Assembly: GCF_002300165.1 (NCBI RefSeq)
Contig: NZ_MLCE01000031.1
Span: 309,034-373,033 of the forward strand
Direction: 5' to 3'
DNA from: Streptomyces sp. Tue6028
GTDB lineage: Bacteria > Actinomycetota > Actinomycetes > Streptomycetales > Streptomycetaceae
Length of the DNA: 64,000 bases
Shown here: in pieces, positions 28,062-36,201 of the stretch
How the letters are laid out: each line of letters begins with the position of its first letter
How positions within the stretch are numbered: the stretch's first letter is position 1
Program-made: the position numbers and the translations under genes
The notes under the pieces: model-generated
What the model saw: the letters and a program-made list of their open reading frames with translations, nothing else
Told to the model about the DNA's origin: nothing
Databases searched by the model: none

Positions 28062-28877
28062 TCAGCCGATGTGGTAACTGTCGCCGTAGACCTGCCAGTC
28101 CAGCGGCGGATCGAGGTTCAGGTTCCGCTTGCGCACGAAGACCCGCTGCTCGGTGTCGACCCGGCTGGTGTCGGAGTGGGCCTCCTCCTGCTTCATGGCC
28201 CACACGCGCGCGTCGAGGAAGGCGTTGAGCCAGGTCACCTCGTCGCCGCCCTGGGACGGCGGCTTCGCCTTGGCCAGCGCGCGCCGCCTGATGCTGCTGA
28301 AACCGGTGCTGTCGCCGCCGTCGCCGTGCATCACGATGGCGTCGTAGTAGGTGAACTGGCCGAGTGCGCCGATGCCGTCGGCCTTGCCCTGCCGGACGGC
28401 CGGGTCGAAGTACACCCGGTCGCGCTCGTCGTTCTGCGCCTGCTGGAAGGCCGTGTCCTGCGCGGCCCTGCGCCAGTCGCCCGGGAAACCGGGGTCGAGG
28501 CCGTCGTGCGAGTCGCTGCCGTTCACCTCGCGCAGCGCGGGCAGGTACTTGGCCAGCACGTTGCCGGGCTTGCGCCGGGTGTAGAGCTCCACCAGGTCGA
28601 GCATGTCGCCGGTGCCCGAGCAGAAGCCGATGATCCCGGCGGTGTAGCCGCGCCCGTCGCCGATGTCCTCGATGTACTTGTACTGGGCCTTCCAGTCCAG
28701 CGAGGAGTTCTCCGCGCTGGAGACCAGCTTCATCGCGATCTCCTTCTTCGCGGGGTCGTCCAGACCGGCCGGCGCGGCGGTCGCGGACTGTGTGGCGACG
28801 AGGGGACCTGCCACCAGCGAGGCTCCGATCAGGGCGAGCAGGGTGCGGCGCGACGTCCGTATGTGGGGGGTGTGCAC
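28062..28877 (-). CDS. csn: Secreted chitosanase, GH46 family
   Basis: A 271-aa glycoside hydrolase family 46 endo-chitosanase cleaving beta-1,4-glucosamine chains outside the cell. The N-terminus 'RTSRRTLLALIGASLVAGPL' is a twin-arginine (Tat) type signal, with likely cleavage after the ATAAPA region near residue 36. The catalytic Glu56 ('SSAENSSLDWKAQYKYIEDI') and Asp74 ('DIGDGRGYTAG') are 18 residues apart, as in the Streptomyces N174 enzyme (E22/D40). It begins with ATG at 28877 with GGAGG upstream. A perfect palindrome of the kind recognised by the ROK repressor CsnR lies 39-53 bp before the start. Confidence 0.95.
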   Translation of the reverse strand: MHTPHIRTSRRTLLALIGASLVAGPLVATQSATAAPAGLDDPAKKEIAMKLVSSAENSSLDWKAQYKYIEDIGDGRGYTAGIIGFCSGTGDMLDLVELYTRRKPGNVLAKYLPALREVNGSDSHDGLDPGFPGDWRRAAQDTAFQQAQNDERDRVYFDPAVRQGKADGIGALGQFTYYDAIVMHGDGGDSTGFSSIRRRALAKAKPPSQGGDEVTWLNAFLDARVWAMKQEEAHSDTSRVDTEQRVFVRKRNLNLDPPLDWQVYGDSYHIG

Positions 28878-28915
28878 GGTACCTCCGGAGTGGGGTGTGT
28901 GGTTCCGCGTACTGT

Positions 28916-28930
28916 TAGGAAAGTTTCCTA
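28916..28930. promoter_or_regulatory. CsnR-type operator upstream of chitosanase
   Basis: TAGGAAA-G-TTTCCTA, a perfect 15-bp inverted repeat, 39-53 bp upstream of the chitosanase ATG, in a locally AT-richer promoter. Chitosanase genes in actinomycetes are known to be repressed by the ROK-family CsnR through a GGAAA/TTTCC palindrome. No csnR gene is in the window. Confidence 0.75.
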
Positions 28931-29066
28931 CCAGAGATTGGGAAGGCCGTACACCCGTACGGGCAAAGCGAGTTGGTGCGAGACGGGCGTCGATCGCTCC
29001 GTTACGGTCGGAGCGCGCGGTCGGGACGGCGCACCGGGGTCGGGGTCACGAGGGGGAGTGCGTGTC

Positions 29067-29705
29067 ATGAACGAGTCGGGCCGTGTGGAGGCCTTCAGCG
29101 ACGGTGTCTTCGCCATCGCCATCACACTGCTGATCCTGGAGATCAAGGTCCCGGAGGCAGGGGAGCACGGCGGCCTGTGGCACGCGCTGGGTGCGCAATG
29201 GCCCTCGTACGCCGCCTATGTGGTCAGTTTCCTGGTCATCGGCATCATGTGGATCAACCACCACCAGCTCTTCGGCTACGTCGTCAGGGTCGACCGCACG
29301 CTGATGTTCCTGAACCTGCTCGTGCTGATGGTGGTGGCCGCCGTGCCCTGGCCGACCGCGATGCTCGCGGAGTACCTCCGCGAGGACGAGGCCTCCCATG
29401 TCGCGGCCGCGGTCTACAGCCTGGTCATGGTCGCGATGGCCCTCGCCTTCCAGGCCCTGTGGTGGCACCTGACCCGCACCGGCCATCTCTTCGACGGCCG
29501 GGTCGACGTGGCCGCCGCCCGCCGCACCCGGGTCCGCTTCGCCCTCGGATCGCTCGCCTACCCGGCCACGGTCGGCCTCGCCTACGTCTCCGCCCCGCTG
29601 ACGCTGGCCGCGCACGGCCTGCTCGCGGTCTACTACGGGTTCAACCAGGTACCCGTACCGACCCGAGAGCCCGACAAGGCCGTGCTGCCGGGCGACGCCC
29701 GGTGA
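29067..29705 (+). CDS. TMEM175 / DUF1211-family integral membrane protein (putative K+ channel)
   Basis: A 212-aa membrane protein with six hydrophobic segments. The first helix carries 'RVEAFSDGVFAIAITLLILE', the F-S-D motif that defines TMEM175-family channels. 'GIMWINHHQLFGYVVRVDRT' (helix 3 with W..NHH) and 'VVAAVPWPTAMLAEY' are also family-typical. Bacterial members form tetrameric potassium leak channels. The ATG at 29067 has GAGGGGGAG upstream. It diverges from chitosanase by 189 bp. A 19-bp hairpin follows its stop. Channel function is inferred from the family. Confidence 0.85.
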   Translation: MNESGRVEAFSDGVFAIAITLLILEIKVPEAGEHGGLWHALGAQWPSYAAYVVSFLVIGIMWINHHQLFGYVVRVDRTLMFLNLLVLMVVAAVPWPTAMLAEYLREDEASHVAAAVYSLVMVAMALAFQALWWHLTRTGHLFDGRVDVAAARRTRVRFALGSLAYPATVGLAYVSAPLTLAAHGLLAVYYGFNQVPVPTREPDKAVLPGDAR

Positions 29706-29774
29706 AGCAGTACGTCGGCGGGACGCACGTCGGTGTGCGGAAGTCGGCCGCCCTGTGTGCGACCGGTCGCAGGC

Positions 29775-29825
29775 GCCGGCCTCGGTGAACCGGACGCTCT
29801 CCGCGCCCGGTTCACCGAGGCCGGC
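29775..29825. terminator. Bidirectional 19-bp hairpin between TMEM175-type gene and MFS gene
   Basis: GCCGGCCTCGGTGAACCGG (29775-29793) pairs perfectly with 29807-29825 around a 13-base loop, between convergent genes ending at 29705 and 29837. Confidence 0.85.
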
Positions 29826-29836
29826 CGGTCCGAGGA

Positions 29837-31309
29837 CTACACCGAAGGGGCCCTGGCGGGCACCGGTGCCTCCTCCGGTGCAGGGGAGGAGGGGGTGCTC
29901 CTCGGACGCAGGAGCACCGCCGCCAGCACCAGGGCCAGCGCCGCGATCCCCGTGGCCACCGTGAAGGCGAGCCGATAGCCGTCCGCCGTCGCCGCCACGA
30001 CCTGTCCGCCCCGCGCGGTCAGGCGCTCCGTGCGGGCTGCCGCCAGCGTCGTCAGGGCCGCGAGACCCAGCGAACCACCCACCACCTGTGTGGTGTTGAA
30101 GAGTCCGGAGGCGAGACCCGCGTCCTCCTCGCGGGCGCCCGCCATCGCGAGTCCCGTGACCGCGGGCATCGCGGCCGCGAAACCGGCGGCGAGCAGGAGC
30201 ATCGCGGGCAGCACGTCGGCGAGGTAGGCGCCGTCCGCCGGGATCCTGCTCAGCAGCGCCATGCCCGCCGTGATGAGGACGAGCCCGGCGCACAGGACGC
30301 GATGGGCGCCGAAGCGGGCGACGGTGCGCGCCGACAGGCTCAGCATCAGCACGCCGATCAGCACCGGCGCGGGAAGGAAGGCCGTGCCGGTGAGCAACTC
30401 GTCGTATCCGAGCACCCGTTGGAGATACAGCGCCCCGATGTACTGGAAGCCGTACATGCCGGCGATCATCAGGATCTGCACGACGTTGGCGCTCACCAGG
30501 ACCCGGGAGCGGAAGAGCCGCAGCCGCAGCAGCGGGCGGGCGGCACGCGCCTGCCGCACGGCGAAGGCGGCGAGGAGAGCCGGCGAGAGCGCGGCGAGGG
30601 CCAGGGTGGTGCCGGGCCCGTGGTCCCCGGCGCTCACGATCGTGTACACGGTCAGCATCAGCGCACCCGTGACCAGGGCCGCCCCGGGGTAGTCGGCCCC
30701 CTTGCCCAGCCCCAGCCCGTCGTCCGGGGCGAGGATCCGCAGCGCGGCGACCCACGCCGCCACTCCGATCGGCAGGTTGATCAGGAAGATCCAGTGCCAG
30801 CCGAGGCCCTGGGTGAGGGCCCCTCCGAGGAACGTGCCGAGCGCGCCGCCCGCCGCGCCGACCGCGCTGAACACGGCGATGGCACGGGCCCGTTCGCGGG
30901 GTTCCGGGAACAGCGCGACCAGCATGCCGAGCACGACGGCCGAGGTCATCGCCCCGCCGACGCCCTGGAGCGCGCGGGCCGCGATCAGCACGCCCCGGTC
31001 CGTCGCGATCCCGCACAGCGCGGACGCGACGGTGAACACCACGAGCCCGGCGGCGAACATCCGCCTGCGGCCCACCAGGTCCCCGAGCCGCCCCGCGAGG
31101 AGCAGCAGTCCGCCGAAGGGGATCAGATACGCGTTCACGACCCAGGCCAGTCCCGGGCCGGAGAAGCCCAGATCGCTCTGGATCGCGGGCATCGCGACCG
31201 TGACGATGTTCCCGTCCAGGATCGTCATCAGCGTGCCCGCACACAGCACGACGAGCGCGGCCCAGCGGGAGTACGTTCGTGGTGTCGGTGACCCACTCGT
31301 CGACGACAT
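29837..31309 (-). CDS. DHA2-family (14-TM) MFS drug/metabolite exporter
   Basis: A 490-aa major facilitator of the EmrB/QacA (DHA2) type with about 14 hydrophobic spans. Signatures: 'TLMTILDGNIVTVAMPAIQS' (motif D1, span 1), 'GGLLLLAGRLGDLVGRRRMF' (motif A, loop 2-3) and 'GALGTFLGGALTQGLGWHWI' (motif C, antiporter, span 5). The N-terminal ATG at 31309 has GAGGTC upstream. It diverges from an HxlR regulator across 90 bp, a layout typical of drug-inducible efflux pairs. The substrate is unknown; it is near no biosynthetic cluster. Confidence 0.9.
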   Translation of the reverse strand: MSSTSGSPTPRTYSRWAALVVLCAGTLMTILDGNIVTVAMPAIQSDLGFSGPGLAWVVNAYLIPFGGLLLLAGRLGDLVGRRRMFAAGLVVFTVASALCGIATDRGVLIAARALQGVGGAMTSAVVLGMLVALFPEPRERARAIAVFSAVGAAGGALGTFLGGALTQGLGWHWIFLINLPIGVAAWVAALRILAPDDGLGLGKGADYPGAALVTGALMLTVYTIVSAGDHGPGTTLALAALSPALLAAFAVRQARAARPLLRLRLFRSRVLVSANVVQILMIAGMYGFQYIGALYLQRVLGYDELLTGTAFLPAPVLIGVLMLSLSARTVARFGAHRVLCAGLVLITAGMALLSRIPADGAYLADVLPAMLLLAAGFAAAMPAVTGLAMAGAREEDAGLASGLFNTTQVVGGSLGLAALTTLAAARTERLTARGGQVVAATADGYRLAFTVATGIAALALVLAAVLLRPRSTPSSPAPEEAPVPARAPSV

Positions 31310-31399
31310 GGCGATGACCTCGGCCTTCTCCAAAGGTGCACGACTTGTAACGGGGTACATCGTGGAAGACCATGGAGGCCGGCATAAGGAGGCACTTGG

Positions 31400-31801
31400 A
31401 TGTCCCAGGGGAACACCGGTGTTACCTCGCAGGCAGTGCTCGCGCAGGCGTGCCCGGTCCGCGAAGTTCTTGACAGGGTCGCCGGGAAATGGAGCGTGCT
31501 GATCATCGTGGCGGCGGCCCACGGCCCGATCCGCTTCACCGAACTGGAGCGCAGCGTGGAGGGGATCAGCCGCCGCATGCTGACCCTCACCCTGCGCAAT
31601 CTGGAGCGCGACGGACTCGTCACCCGCACGGTCCATCCGACGGTCCCGCCCAAGGTCGAGTACGAACTCACGTCGGTGGCACGGGAGTTGCATGCGACCT
31701 TGCTGTCCCTGACCGACTGGGCGGAGCGGCACCGGGTGACCGTCGCCGAGTCGCGCGCGGCCTACGACGCCGAGCACAGCCCGGAGTTGCCGGCCGCATA
31801 G
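31400..31801 (+). CDS. HxlR-family transcriptional regulator
   Basis: A 133-aa winged-helix regulator. 'CPVREVLDRVAGKWSVLIIV' followed by 'GPIRFTELERSVEGISRRML', 'TLTLRNLERDGLVTRTVHPT' and VPPKVEYELT is the full HxlR pattern; Cys18 is the conserved cysteine that in some relatives senses aldehydes, quinones or disulfide stress. ATG start at 31400 with AGGAGG upstream. Divergent from the MFS exporter, which it probably represses; the shared 90-bp region contains the near-palindrome CTTGTAACGGGGTACAT but no clear operator. Confidence 0.9.
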   Translation: MSQGNTGVTSQAVLAQACPVREVLDRVAGKWSVLIIVAAAHGPIRFTELERSVEGISRRMLTLTLRNLERDGLVTRTVHPTVPPKVEYELTSVARELHATLLSLTDWAERHRVTVAESRAAYDAEHSPELPAA

Positions 31802-31870
31802 CCCCGCCCGTGCGAGCCGGCGCGCGGCCGGCCGCACCCTCCCGCGGTGCCGCCGGAGCCGACGTGGGGC

Positions 31871-32293
31871 TCAGCGGCCGAACGGTGCCGGATCCGCCGC
31901 CAGCGACTCGAACACCTTCCGGGGGTCGGCAAGCAGCCTGCGGCTCTGCAGGTCCAGCAGTCCGCCGACGGCCGTGACCTCGGCGGCCACCGTGCCGTCC
32001 GTCTTCCGAATGGTCTGCTCGACACGGAAGGTCTTCCCCTCGCCCCAGACGAAGGCGCAGGACACCTCGACCCCGTCCCCCGCGCGCAGCTCGCGCCGGT
32101 AGTGCAGCGTCGTCTCCAGGACCACCGGCCCCACGCCCCGGCCGATCAGCTCGCTCTGGCCGATCCCGGCGGCCTGGAGCAGCGACCAGCGCGCGTGCTC
32201 GGCGTACTGGAGATAGACACTCTGGTTGAGGTGTCCCAGCATGTCGGTCTCATACCCGCGGACGGTCACCGGGACGGAAAACGGCTCGGCCAC
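31871..32293 (-). CDS. Acyl-CoA thioesterase (4HBT hot-dog family)
   Basis: A 140-aa hot-dog-fold thioesterase. 'YETDMLGHLNQSVYLQYAEH' is the 4HBT/YbgC active-site block (D-x-x-G-H-L-N), with the catalytic Asp near residue 17. 'HYRRELRAGDGVEVSCAFVW' is the second conserved strand. Length is normal for YbgC-type proteins. ATG start at 32293 with a GGGGAAG site upstream. Monocistronic and convergent with the HxlR gene, 70 bp apart. It would hydrolyse a short or aromatic acyl-CoA; the exact substrate is unknown. Confidence 0.86.
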   Translation of the reverse strand: MAEPFSVPVTVRGYETDMLGHLNQSVYLQYAEHARWSLLQAAGIGQSELIGRGVGPVVLETTLHYRRELRAGDGVEVSCAFVWGEGKTFRVEQTIRKTDGTVAAEVTAVGGLLDLQSRRLLADPRKVFESLAADPAPFGR

Positions 32294-32428
32294 GACTTCC
32301 CCTTCTACGACGGTCGGAACGGCGCAACCCTACGCGGCACACCTGTATGAACGGTGCCCTGTCCCCTTGCTCCGCACGGCACTTCCGGACTCCGGGCGCC
32401 GTGGTCCGGTGCGGCGTGCCGGGGCTGC

Positions 32429-33058
32429 TCACACGCGTCGCGGCGAGGCCAGCACGTATCGGGCGCCCGTGCGGGGTTCGCTGTGCTCGCCGACCTGCCA
32501 GCCCGCCTTCTCCAGGGTCGCCGCACAGGCACGCAGCGCCTCGGGGTCCGGCTCGCGCACGGCGACGGCCTCCGGCTGCGGCGTCGCCCGCACCCGGTAG
32601 CCCCCGCCCTCCGGGCCCGCGGGGCGGTGCCCCGCCGCCTCCAGCGCGAGCGCGGCGGCCTGCACCAGATGCGTGCGCTCCCACCCGCACGGCCGGTCCG
32701 TGTCGCCGCCCGGATTGGTCATGCGGCGCAGCTCCAGGAGTCCCTGCCAGGCGCTGTGCACCTCACGCCCGCGCGCGGGCCCGGCGTCGGACGGCCCTTC
32801 GCCGCCGGTCCGCGCGGCGAACACACCGGCGTCCGCCGGGGCGGATGGCGGCGGCGGTGCTCCGGCCGGCTCCGGGGCCTCGCGTATGCGATGGCCGGCG
32901 GGGGTCAGGAAGTGGTCGTGGGGCGGCCGGGGATGCCGGAAGGCGAGCCCGCGCTGCACCAGCGCGGCGAGCTGCGCCGGGGTGCCCTTCAGCCGGCCGG
33001 TCACCGGATCGGCGGTGTCGATCACGCGCCGCTGCGCGGCGGTGGGGGGTCGGGTCAC
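32429..33058 (-). CDS. Conserved hypothetical protein
   Basis: A 209-aa soluble protein I cannot name. The N-terminal part 'RLKGTPAQLAALVQRGLAFR' with 'DHFLTPAGHRIREA' resembles a small winged-helix wing region (as in MarR-like 'LTpaGhriL'). A Pro/Ala-rich linker (about 60-95) separates it from a C-terminal half 'AAALALEAAGHRPAGPEGGG' with repeated beta-strand/helix pattern around 'RVRATPQPEAVAVREPDPEA'. GTG start at 33058 with GGAGGG upstream. It lies 42 bp downstream of the phosphatase gene on the same strand and may be cotranscribed. Confidence 0.6.
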   Translation of the reverse strand: MTRPPTAAQRRVIDTADPVTGRLKGTPAQLAALVQRGLAFRHPRPPHDHFLTPAGHRIREAPEPAGAPPPPSAPADAGVFAARTGGEGPSDAGPARGREVHSAWQGLLELRRMTNPGGDTDRPCGWERTHLVQAAALALEAAGHRPAGPEGGGYRVRATPQPEAVAVREPDPEALRACAATLEKAGWQVGEHSEPRTGARYVLASPRRV

Positions 33059-33100
33059 GGCGCGCTCCCTCCGGCGTCGTCGGCGGCGCTCCGCCGCCGG

Positions 33101-33751
33101 TCAGTGCTCCGCGGGCCCTTGTCCCGCCGGGGAGAGCGGCCCATGGGAACAGTACGCGTCGGGTCTGACATTCCAGCCCGCCACCACATGGCGGCGGTGC
33201 TCCGTGCTGAGCCGGCTCAGCGTGCCGGTGCCGAGCTGGAACAGCGCCCCCGCCTGGGCGGGCAGCCCCAGCCGCCGCGCCGTCAGCACCCGCAGGAAGT
33301 GCCCGTGCGAGAACACGACCACGCTGCCCTCCGACTCCGCGAGCGCCGCGTCGATCCTGGCGAGCATGCGCTCGGCGCGCGCCCCGACCTCGTCCGGGCC
33401 CTCCCCGGGGTGCTCGGGCGGGCCGGCCGCGACGCCGTCCGTGAACAGGAACCAGTCGGGCCTGCTGCGGTGGATCTCGACGGTGGTGATTCCCTCGTAG
33501 CCGCCGTAGTCCCATTCGGAGAGGTCGGCGTCCACCACGGCGCCGTCGACCCCGGCCAGCGAGGCCGTCTCACGGGCCCGCTGCATCGGGCTGACGAAGG
33601 CCGCGGCGATGTGGTGCCGGGCGACCAGCGGGGCCAGTTTGCGCGCCTGCTCCCGGCCCCGGTCGGTCAGCGGGATGTCGGTCGAGCCGGTGTGCCGCCC
33701 GGACAAGGACCACTCGGTCTCACCGTGCCGCACGAGAAGGAGGTCACCCAT
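33101..33751 (-). CDS. Histidine-phosphatase (phosphoglycerate-mutase-like) family protein
   Basis: A 216-aa member of the histidine phosphatase superfamily. The phospho-acceptor His9 is in 'LLVRHGETEWSLSGRHTGST', with Arg8 next to it. 'VSPMQRARETASLAG' holds the second phosphate-pocket Arg, 'DLSEWDYGGYEGIT' the acidic residue, and 'VVVFSHGHFLRVLTARRLGL' the second catalytic His. Absence of the longer mutase insertions suggests a broad phosphatase rather than glycolytic PGM. ATG start at 33751. It lies between the aminotransferase (83 bp upstream) and the 209-aa hypothetical on one strand. Confidence 0.88.
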   Translation of the reverse strand: MGDLLLVRHGETEWSLSGRHTGSTDIPLTDRGREQARKLAPLVARHHIAAAFVSPMQRARETASLAGVDGAVVDADLSEWDYGGYEGITTVEIHRSRPDWFLFTDGVAAGPPEHPGEGPDEVGARAERMLARIDAALAESEGSVVVFSHGHFLRVLTARRLGLPAQAGALFQLGTGTLSRLSTEHRRHVVAGWNVRPDAYCSHGPLSPAGQGPAEH

Positions 33752-33834
33752 CGCCGAACCCTTTCTGTCCCGCCGTCCCTCCGTACGGTGTCACCGGCCG
33801 GCGGCGGGCGCAGCACCGGCTGCGCCGGTCGGCC

Positions 33835-35043
33835 CTACTGGCGGTACCCGCTCAGGAAGCGTCCGATCCGGCTGATCGCCGCGTCCAGGTCGTCGGCGTG
33901 CGGCAGGGTCAGGATGCGGAAATGGTCGGGGCGCGGCCAATTGAATCCGGTGCCCTGCACGACCTGGATCTTTTCGCGCAGCAGCAGGTCGAGGACGAAC
34001 TTCTCGTCGTCGTGGATCCTGTGCACCTCGGGGTCGATCCGCGGGAACGCGTAGAGCGCGCCCTTCGGCTTGACGCACGAGACGCCGGGGATCTCGTTGA
34101 GCTTCTCCCAGGCCCGGTCGCGCTGTTCGCGCAGCCGTCCGCCCGGCGCCGTGAGCTCGTGGATGGACTGCCGGCCGCCGAGCGCGGCCTGGATGGCGTA
34201 CTGGGCGGGGGCGTTCGCGCACAGTCGCATGGAGGCCAGCATGGTGAGGCCCTCCAGATAGTTGCGGGCGTGCTGCTTGGGGCCGGTGACGACCAGCCAG
34301 CCGGAGCGGAAGCCGGCGACCCGGTAGGTCTTGGACAGCCCGCAGAAGGTGAGGACCACGAGGTCGGGGGCGAGCGCGGCGGCCGAGTGGTGCACGGCGT
34401 CGTCGTACAGGATCTGGTCGTAGATCTCGTCGGCGAACACCATCAGCCCGTGACGGCGGGCCAGGTCGAGGATGCCCTCGACGATCTGCTTCGGGTACAC
34501 CGCGCCGGTGGGGTTGTTGGGGTTGATGATCACGACGGCCCGGGTCCGGTCGGTGATCTTCGCCTCCATGTCCGCCAGGTCCGGGTACCAGTCGGACTGC
34601 TCGTCGCAGAGGTAGTGCACCGCCTTGCCGCCCGCGAGCGTGGTGACGGCCGTCCAGAGGGGGAAGTCCGGTGCGGGGATGAGGACTTCGTCGCCGTCCT
34701 CGACGAGCGCCTGCACGGCCATGGAGACCAGTTCGGAGACGCCGTTGCCGAGGAAGACGTCGTCCACGCCGACGTCGAGACCGCGGTCCTGGTAGCGCTG
34801 GGCGACGGCGCGGCGCGCGGAGAGGACGCCACGCGAGTCGGTGTAGCCGTGTGCCCGGGGCAGCATCCGGATCATGTCCTGGAGGATCTCCTCCGGCGCC
34901 TCGAAGCCGAAGAGCGCGGGGTTGCCGGTGTTCAGGCGCAGCACGCTGTGGCCGGCCGCCTCCAGTGCGTCGGCGTGCTCGATCACCGGGCCGCGGATCT
35001 CGTAACAGACCTCGCTGAGCTTGCTCGACTGCCGGAACTCCAT
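33835..35043 (-). CDS. PLP-dependent aminotransferase (AlaA/AlaT-like)
   Basis: A 402-aa class I aminotransferase similar to the alanine transaminases AlaA/AlaT. 'NTGNPALFGFEAPEEI' and 'YTDSRGVLSARRAVAQRYQD' are at the N-terminus, 'NPNNPTGAVY' (substrate/PLP) near 174, 'FADEIYDQILYDD' near 203, the Schiff-base Lys238 in 'FCGLSKTYRVAGFRSGW', and the C-terminal substrate-carboxylate Arg in 'RPDHFRILTLPHADDL'. GAGGGCGC precedes the ATG at 35043. It is divergent from an HxlR-SCP2 regulator with two palindromic boxes between them, so it is probably that regulator's target. Confidence 0.9.
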   Translation of the reverse strand: MEFRQSSKLSEVCYEIRGPVIEHADALEAAGHSVLRLNTGNPALFGFEAPEEILQDMIRMLPRAHGYTDSRGVLSARRAVAQRYQDRGLDVGVDDVFLGNGVSELVSMAVQALVEDGDEVLIPAPDFPLWTAVTTLAGGKAVHYLCDEQSDWYPDLADMEAKITDRTRAVVIINPNNPTGAVYPKQIVEGILDLARRHGLMVFADEIYDQILYDDAVHHSAAALAPDLVVLTFCGLSKTYRVAGFRSGWLVVTGPKQHARNYLEGLTMLASMRLCANAPAQYAIQAALGGRQSIHELTAPGGRLREQRDRAWEKLNEIPGVSCVKPKGALYAFPRIDPEVHRIHDDEKFVLDLLLREKIQVVQGTGFNWPRPDHFRILTLPHADDLDAAISRIGRFLSGYRQ

Positions 35044-35070
35044 GCGTGCGCCCTCCGGTTCGTGGTGTTG

Positions 35071-35106
35071 CTTGGTTTTACCAAGTGTGAGCTTGGAAAG
35101 TCCAAC
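35071..35106. promoter_or_regulatory. Two CTTGG-N5-CCAAG boxes between aminotransferase and HxlR regulator
   Basis: CTTGG-TTTTA-CCAAG (35071-35085) is a perfect palindrome; CTTGG-AAAGT-CCAAC (35092-35106) differs at one base. Start-to-start spacing is 21 bp, two helical turns, in the 84-bp divergent promoter. A good candidate operator for the HxlR protein encoded next to it. Confidence 0.72.
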
Positions 35107-35127
35107 AAGATGGCTAGACTGCGCCGC

Positions 35128-35754
35128 ATGTCACCTCGCCGAAGCTACGACCAGTACTGTTCCGCCGCCCGTGCGCTCGACGCCGTCGGTGACCGGTGGA
35201 CCCTCCTGATCGTCCGTGAGCTGCTCGGCGGACCGCGCCGCTACACCGACCTGCACGCCGATCTGCCCGGCGTGAGCACGGACGTCCTCGCCTCCCGGCT
35301 CAAGGACATGGAGCGTGACGGGCTGACCACACGGCGGCGCCTGCCCCCGCCGGGCGCGGCGTACGTCTACGAACTCACCCGCCGGGGCCGTGACCTGCTC
35401 CCCGTGCTCCAGGCGCTCGGGGAGTGGGGCGCGCCCGTGCTGGACGAGCGGCGACCCACCGACGCGGTGCGGGCGCACTGGTTCGCGCTGCCGCTGCTGC
35501 GCGCCCTGGAAGGGGACGGCCTGGTCGAAGTGCGCCTGGACGAAGGCGTGTTCCACATGTGGCTGGGCACCGCGGAGGGGCCGGTCTACGGGGAGGGCCC
35601 CGCCCACGGCGAGCCGGACGCGCGCCTGACGCTGGACAGCGAGACCTGCGAGGCCGTGAGCCGTGGCGCGCTGGGCCTGCGGGAAGCCGTCCGGCAGGGG
35701 CGCATCGAGGTGACGGGAGACGGCGCACCGGCCAAGGCGCTCCGCGAGGACTGA
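35128..35754 (+). CDS. HxlR-family regulator with C-terminal SCP2-like domain
   Basis: A 208-aa protein. Residues 1-95 are an HxlR winged helix: 'YDQYCSAARALDAVGDRWTL', 'LIVRELLGGPRRYTDL', 'GVSTDVLASRLKDMERDGLT'. Residues of about 110-205 resemble an SCP2-type lipid-binding domain ('DARLTLDSETCEAVSRGALG', 'GLREAVRQGRIEVTGDGAPA'), which would give it a small-molecule pocket. Start: ATG at 35128; an in-frame ATG at 35110 (18 bases earlier) is possible and would be nearly leaderless, right beside the operator-like boxes. Divergent from the aminotransferase. The second domain call is by eye. Confidence 0.82.
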   Translation: MSPRRSYDQYCSAARALDAVGDRWTLLIVRELLGGPRRYTDLHADLPGVSTDVLASRLKDMERDGLTTRRRLPPPGAAYVYELTRRGRDLLPVLQALGEWGAPVLDERRPTDAVRAHWFALPLLRALEGDGLVEVRLDEGVFHMWLGTAEGPVYGEGPAHGEPDARLTLDSETCEAVSRGALGLREAVRQGRIEVTGDGAPAKALRED

Positions 35755-36201
35755 CGGGCCGCCCGCGAGCGGCCCCGCTGCCGCACCGCCGCCGCCGGAG
35801 GCCGGCCCGCGGTGCCGGCCCGTACCCGGGCGGGTCAGGGTGAAGCGGGGAGGACGGACGCCCGCCTGCGGGTCGGGGAGACCGATCCTGCCGAAGGCGA
35901 GGCGAGGCGCCGGGTCTGCCGATGGCTCGGCGAGGCCGCCTGGCTCCGGGGCGGATCGTTGAGCCCCTGCTCCGGGACGAAGTCGGGAGGTCAGAGCCCC
36001 CGGGCCGATCACGGAGGCCGCCGGCCCCAGGACCGGTCGGGGAGACCTGGCCTCGGCATCGCCCGCCGGGCGCGGTCCCGGCGCCGGTCGGGAGATCCGG
36101 GCCGGGACTTGGCCGGGAGGCCGGGGGCGGTGCCGGACCAAACCGGGGCCCGCCGTACCGGTGCGGTACGGCGGGCCCCCTCAGGTGGTTCCGATGGTGC
36201 C
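35755..36201. other. 447-bp gap with degenerate repeats and a terminator
   Basis: No convincing gene. A loose motif GGTCGGGGAGACC recurs at about 35871, 35981 (variant), 36035 and 36086, the last intervals being 51-54 bp. The strong hairpin at 36145-36179 is listed separately. Confidence 0.5.
36145..36179. terminator. Terminator downstream of the VWA operon
   Basis: Perfect 16-bp stem: GGGGCCCGCCGTACCG (36145-36160) with 36164-36179 and a three-base loop. It lies 22 bp beyond the stop of the minus-strand gene at 36202. Confidence 0.85.

Noticed and set aside
29046..31385. Long minus-strand frame across the TMEM175-type and MFS genes
   Set aside because: Shadow of the MFS gene in another frame, running through the 19-bp terminator; no motif.
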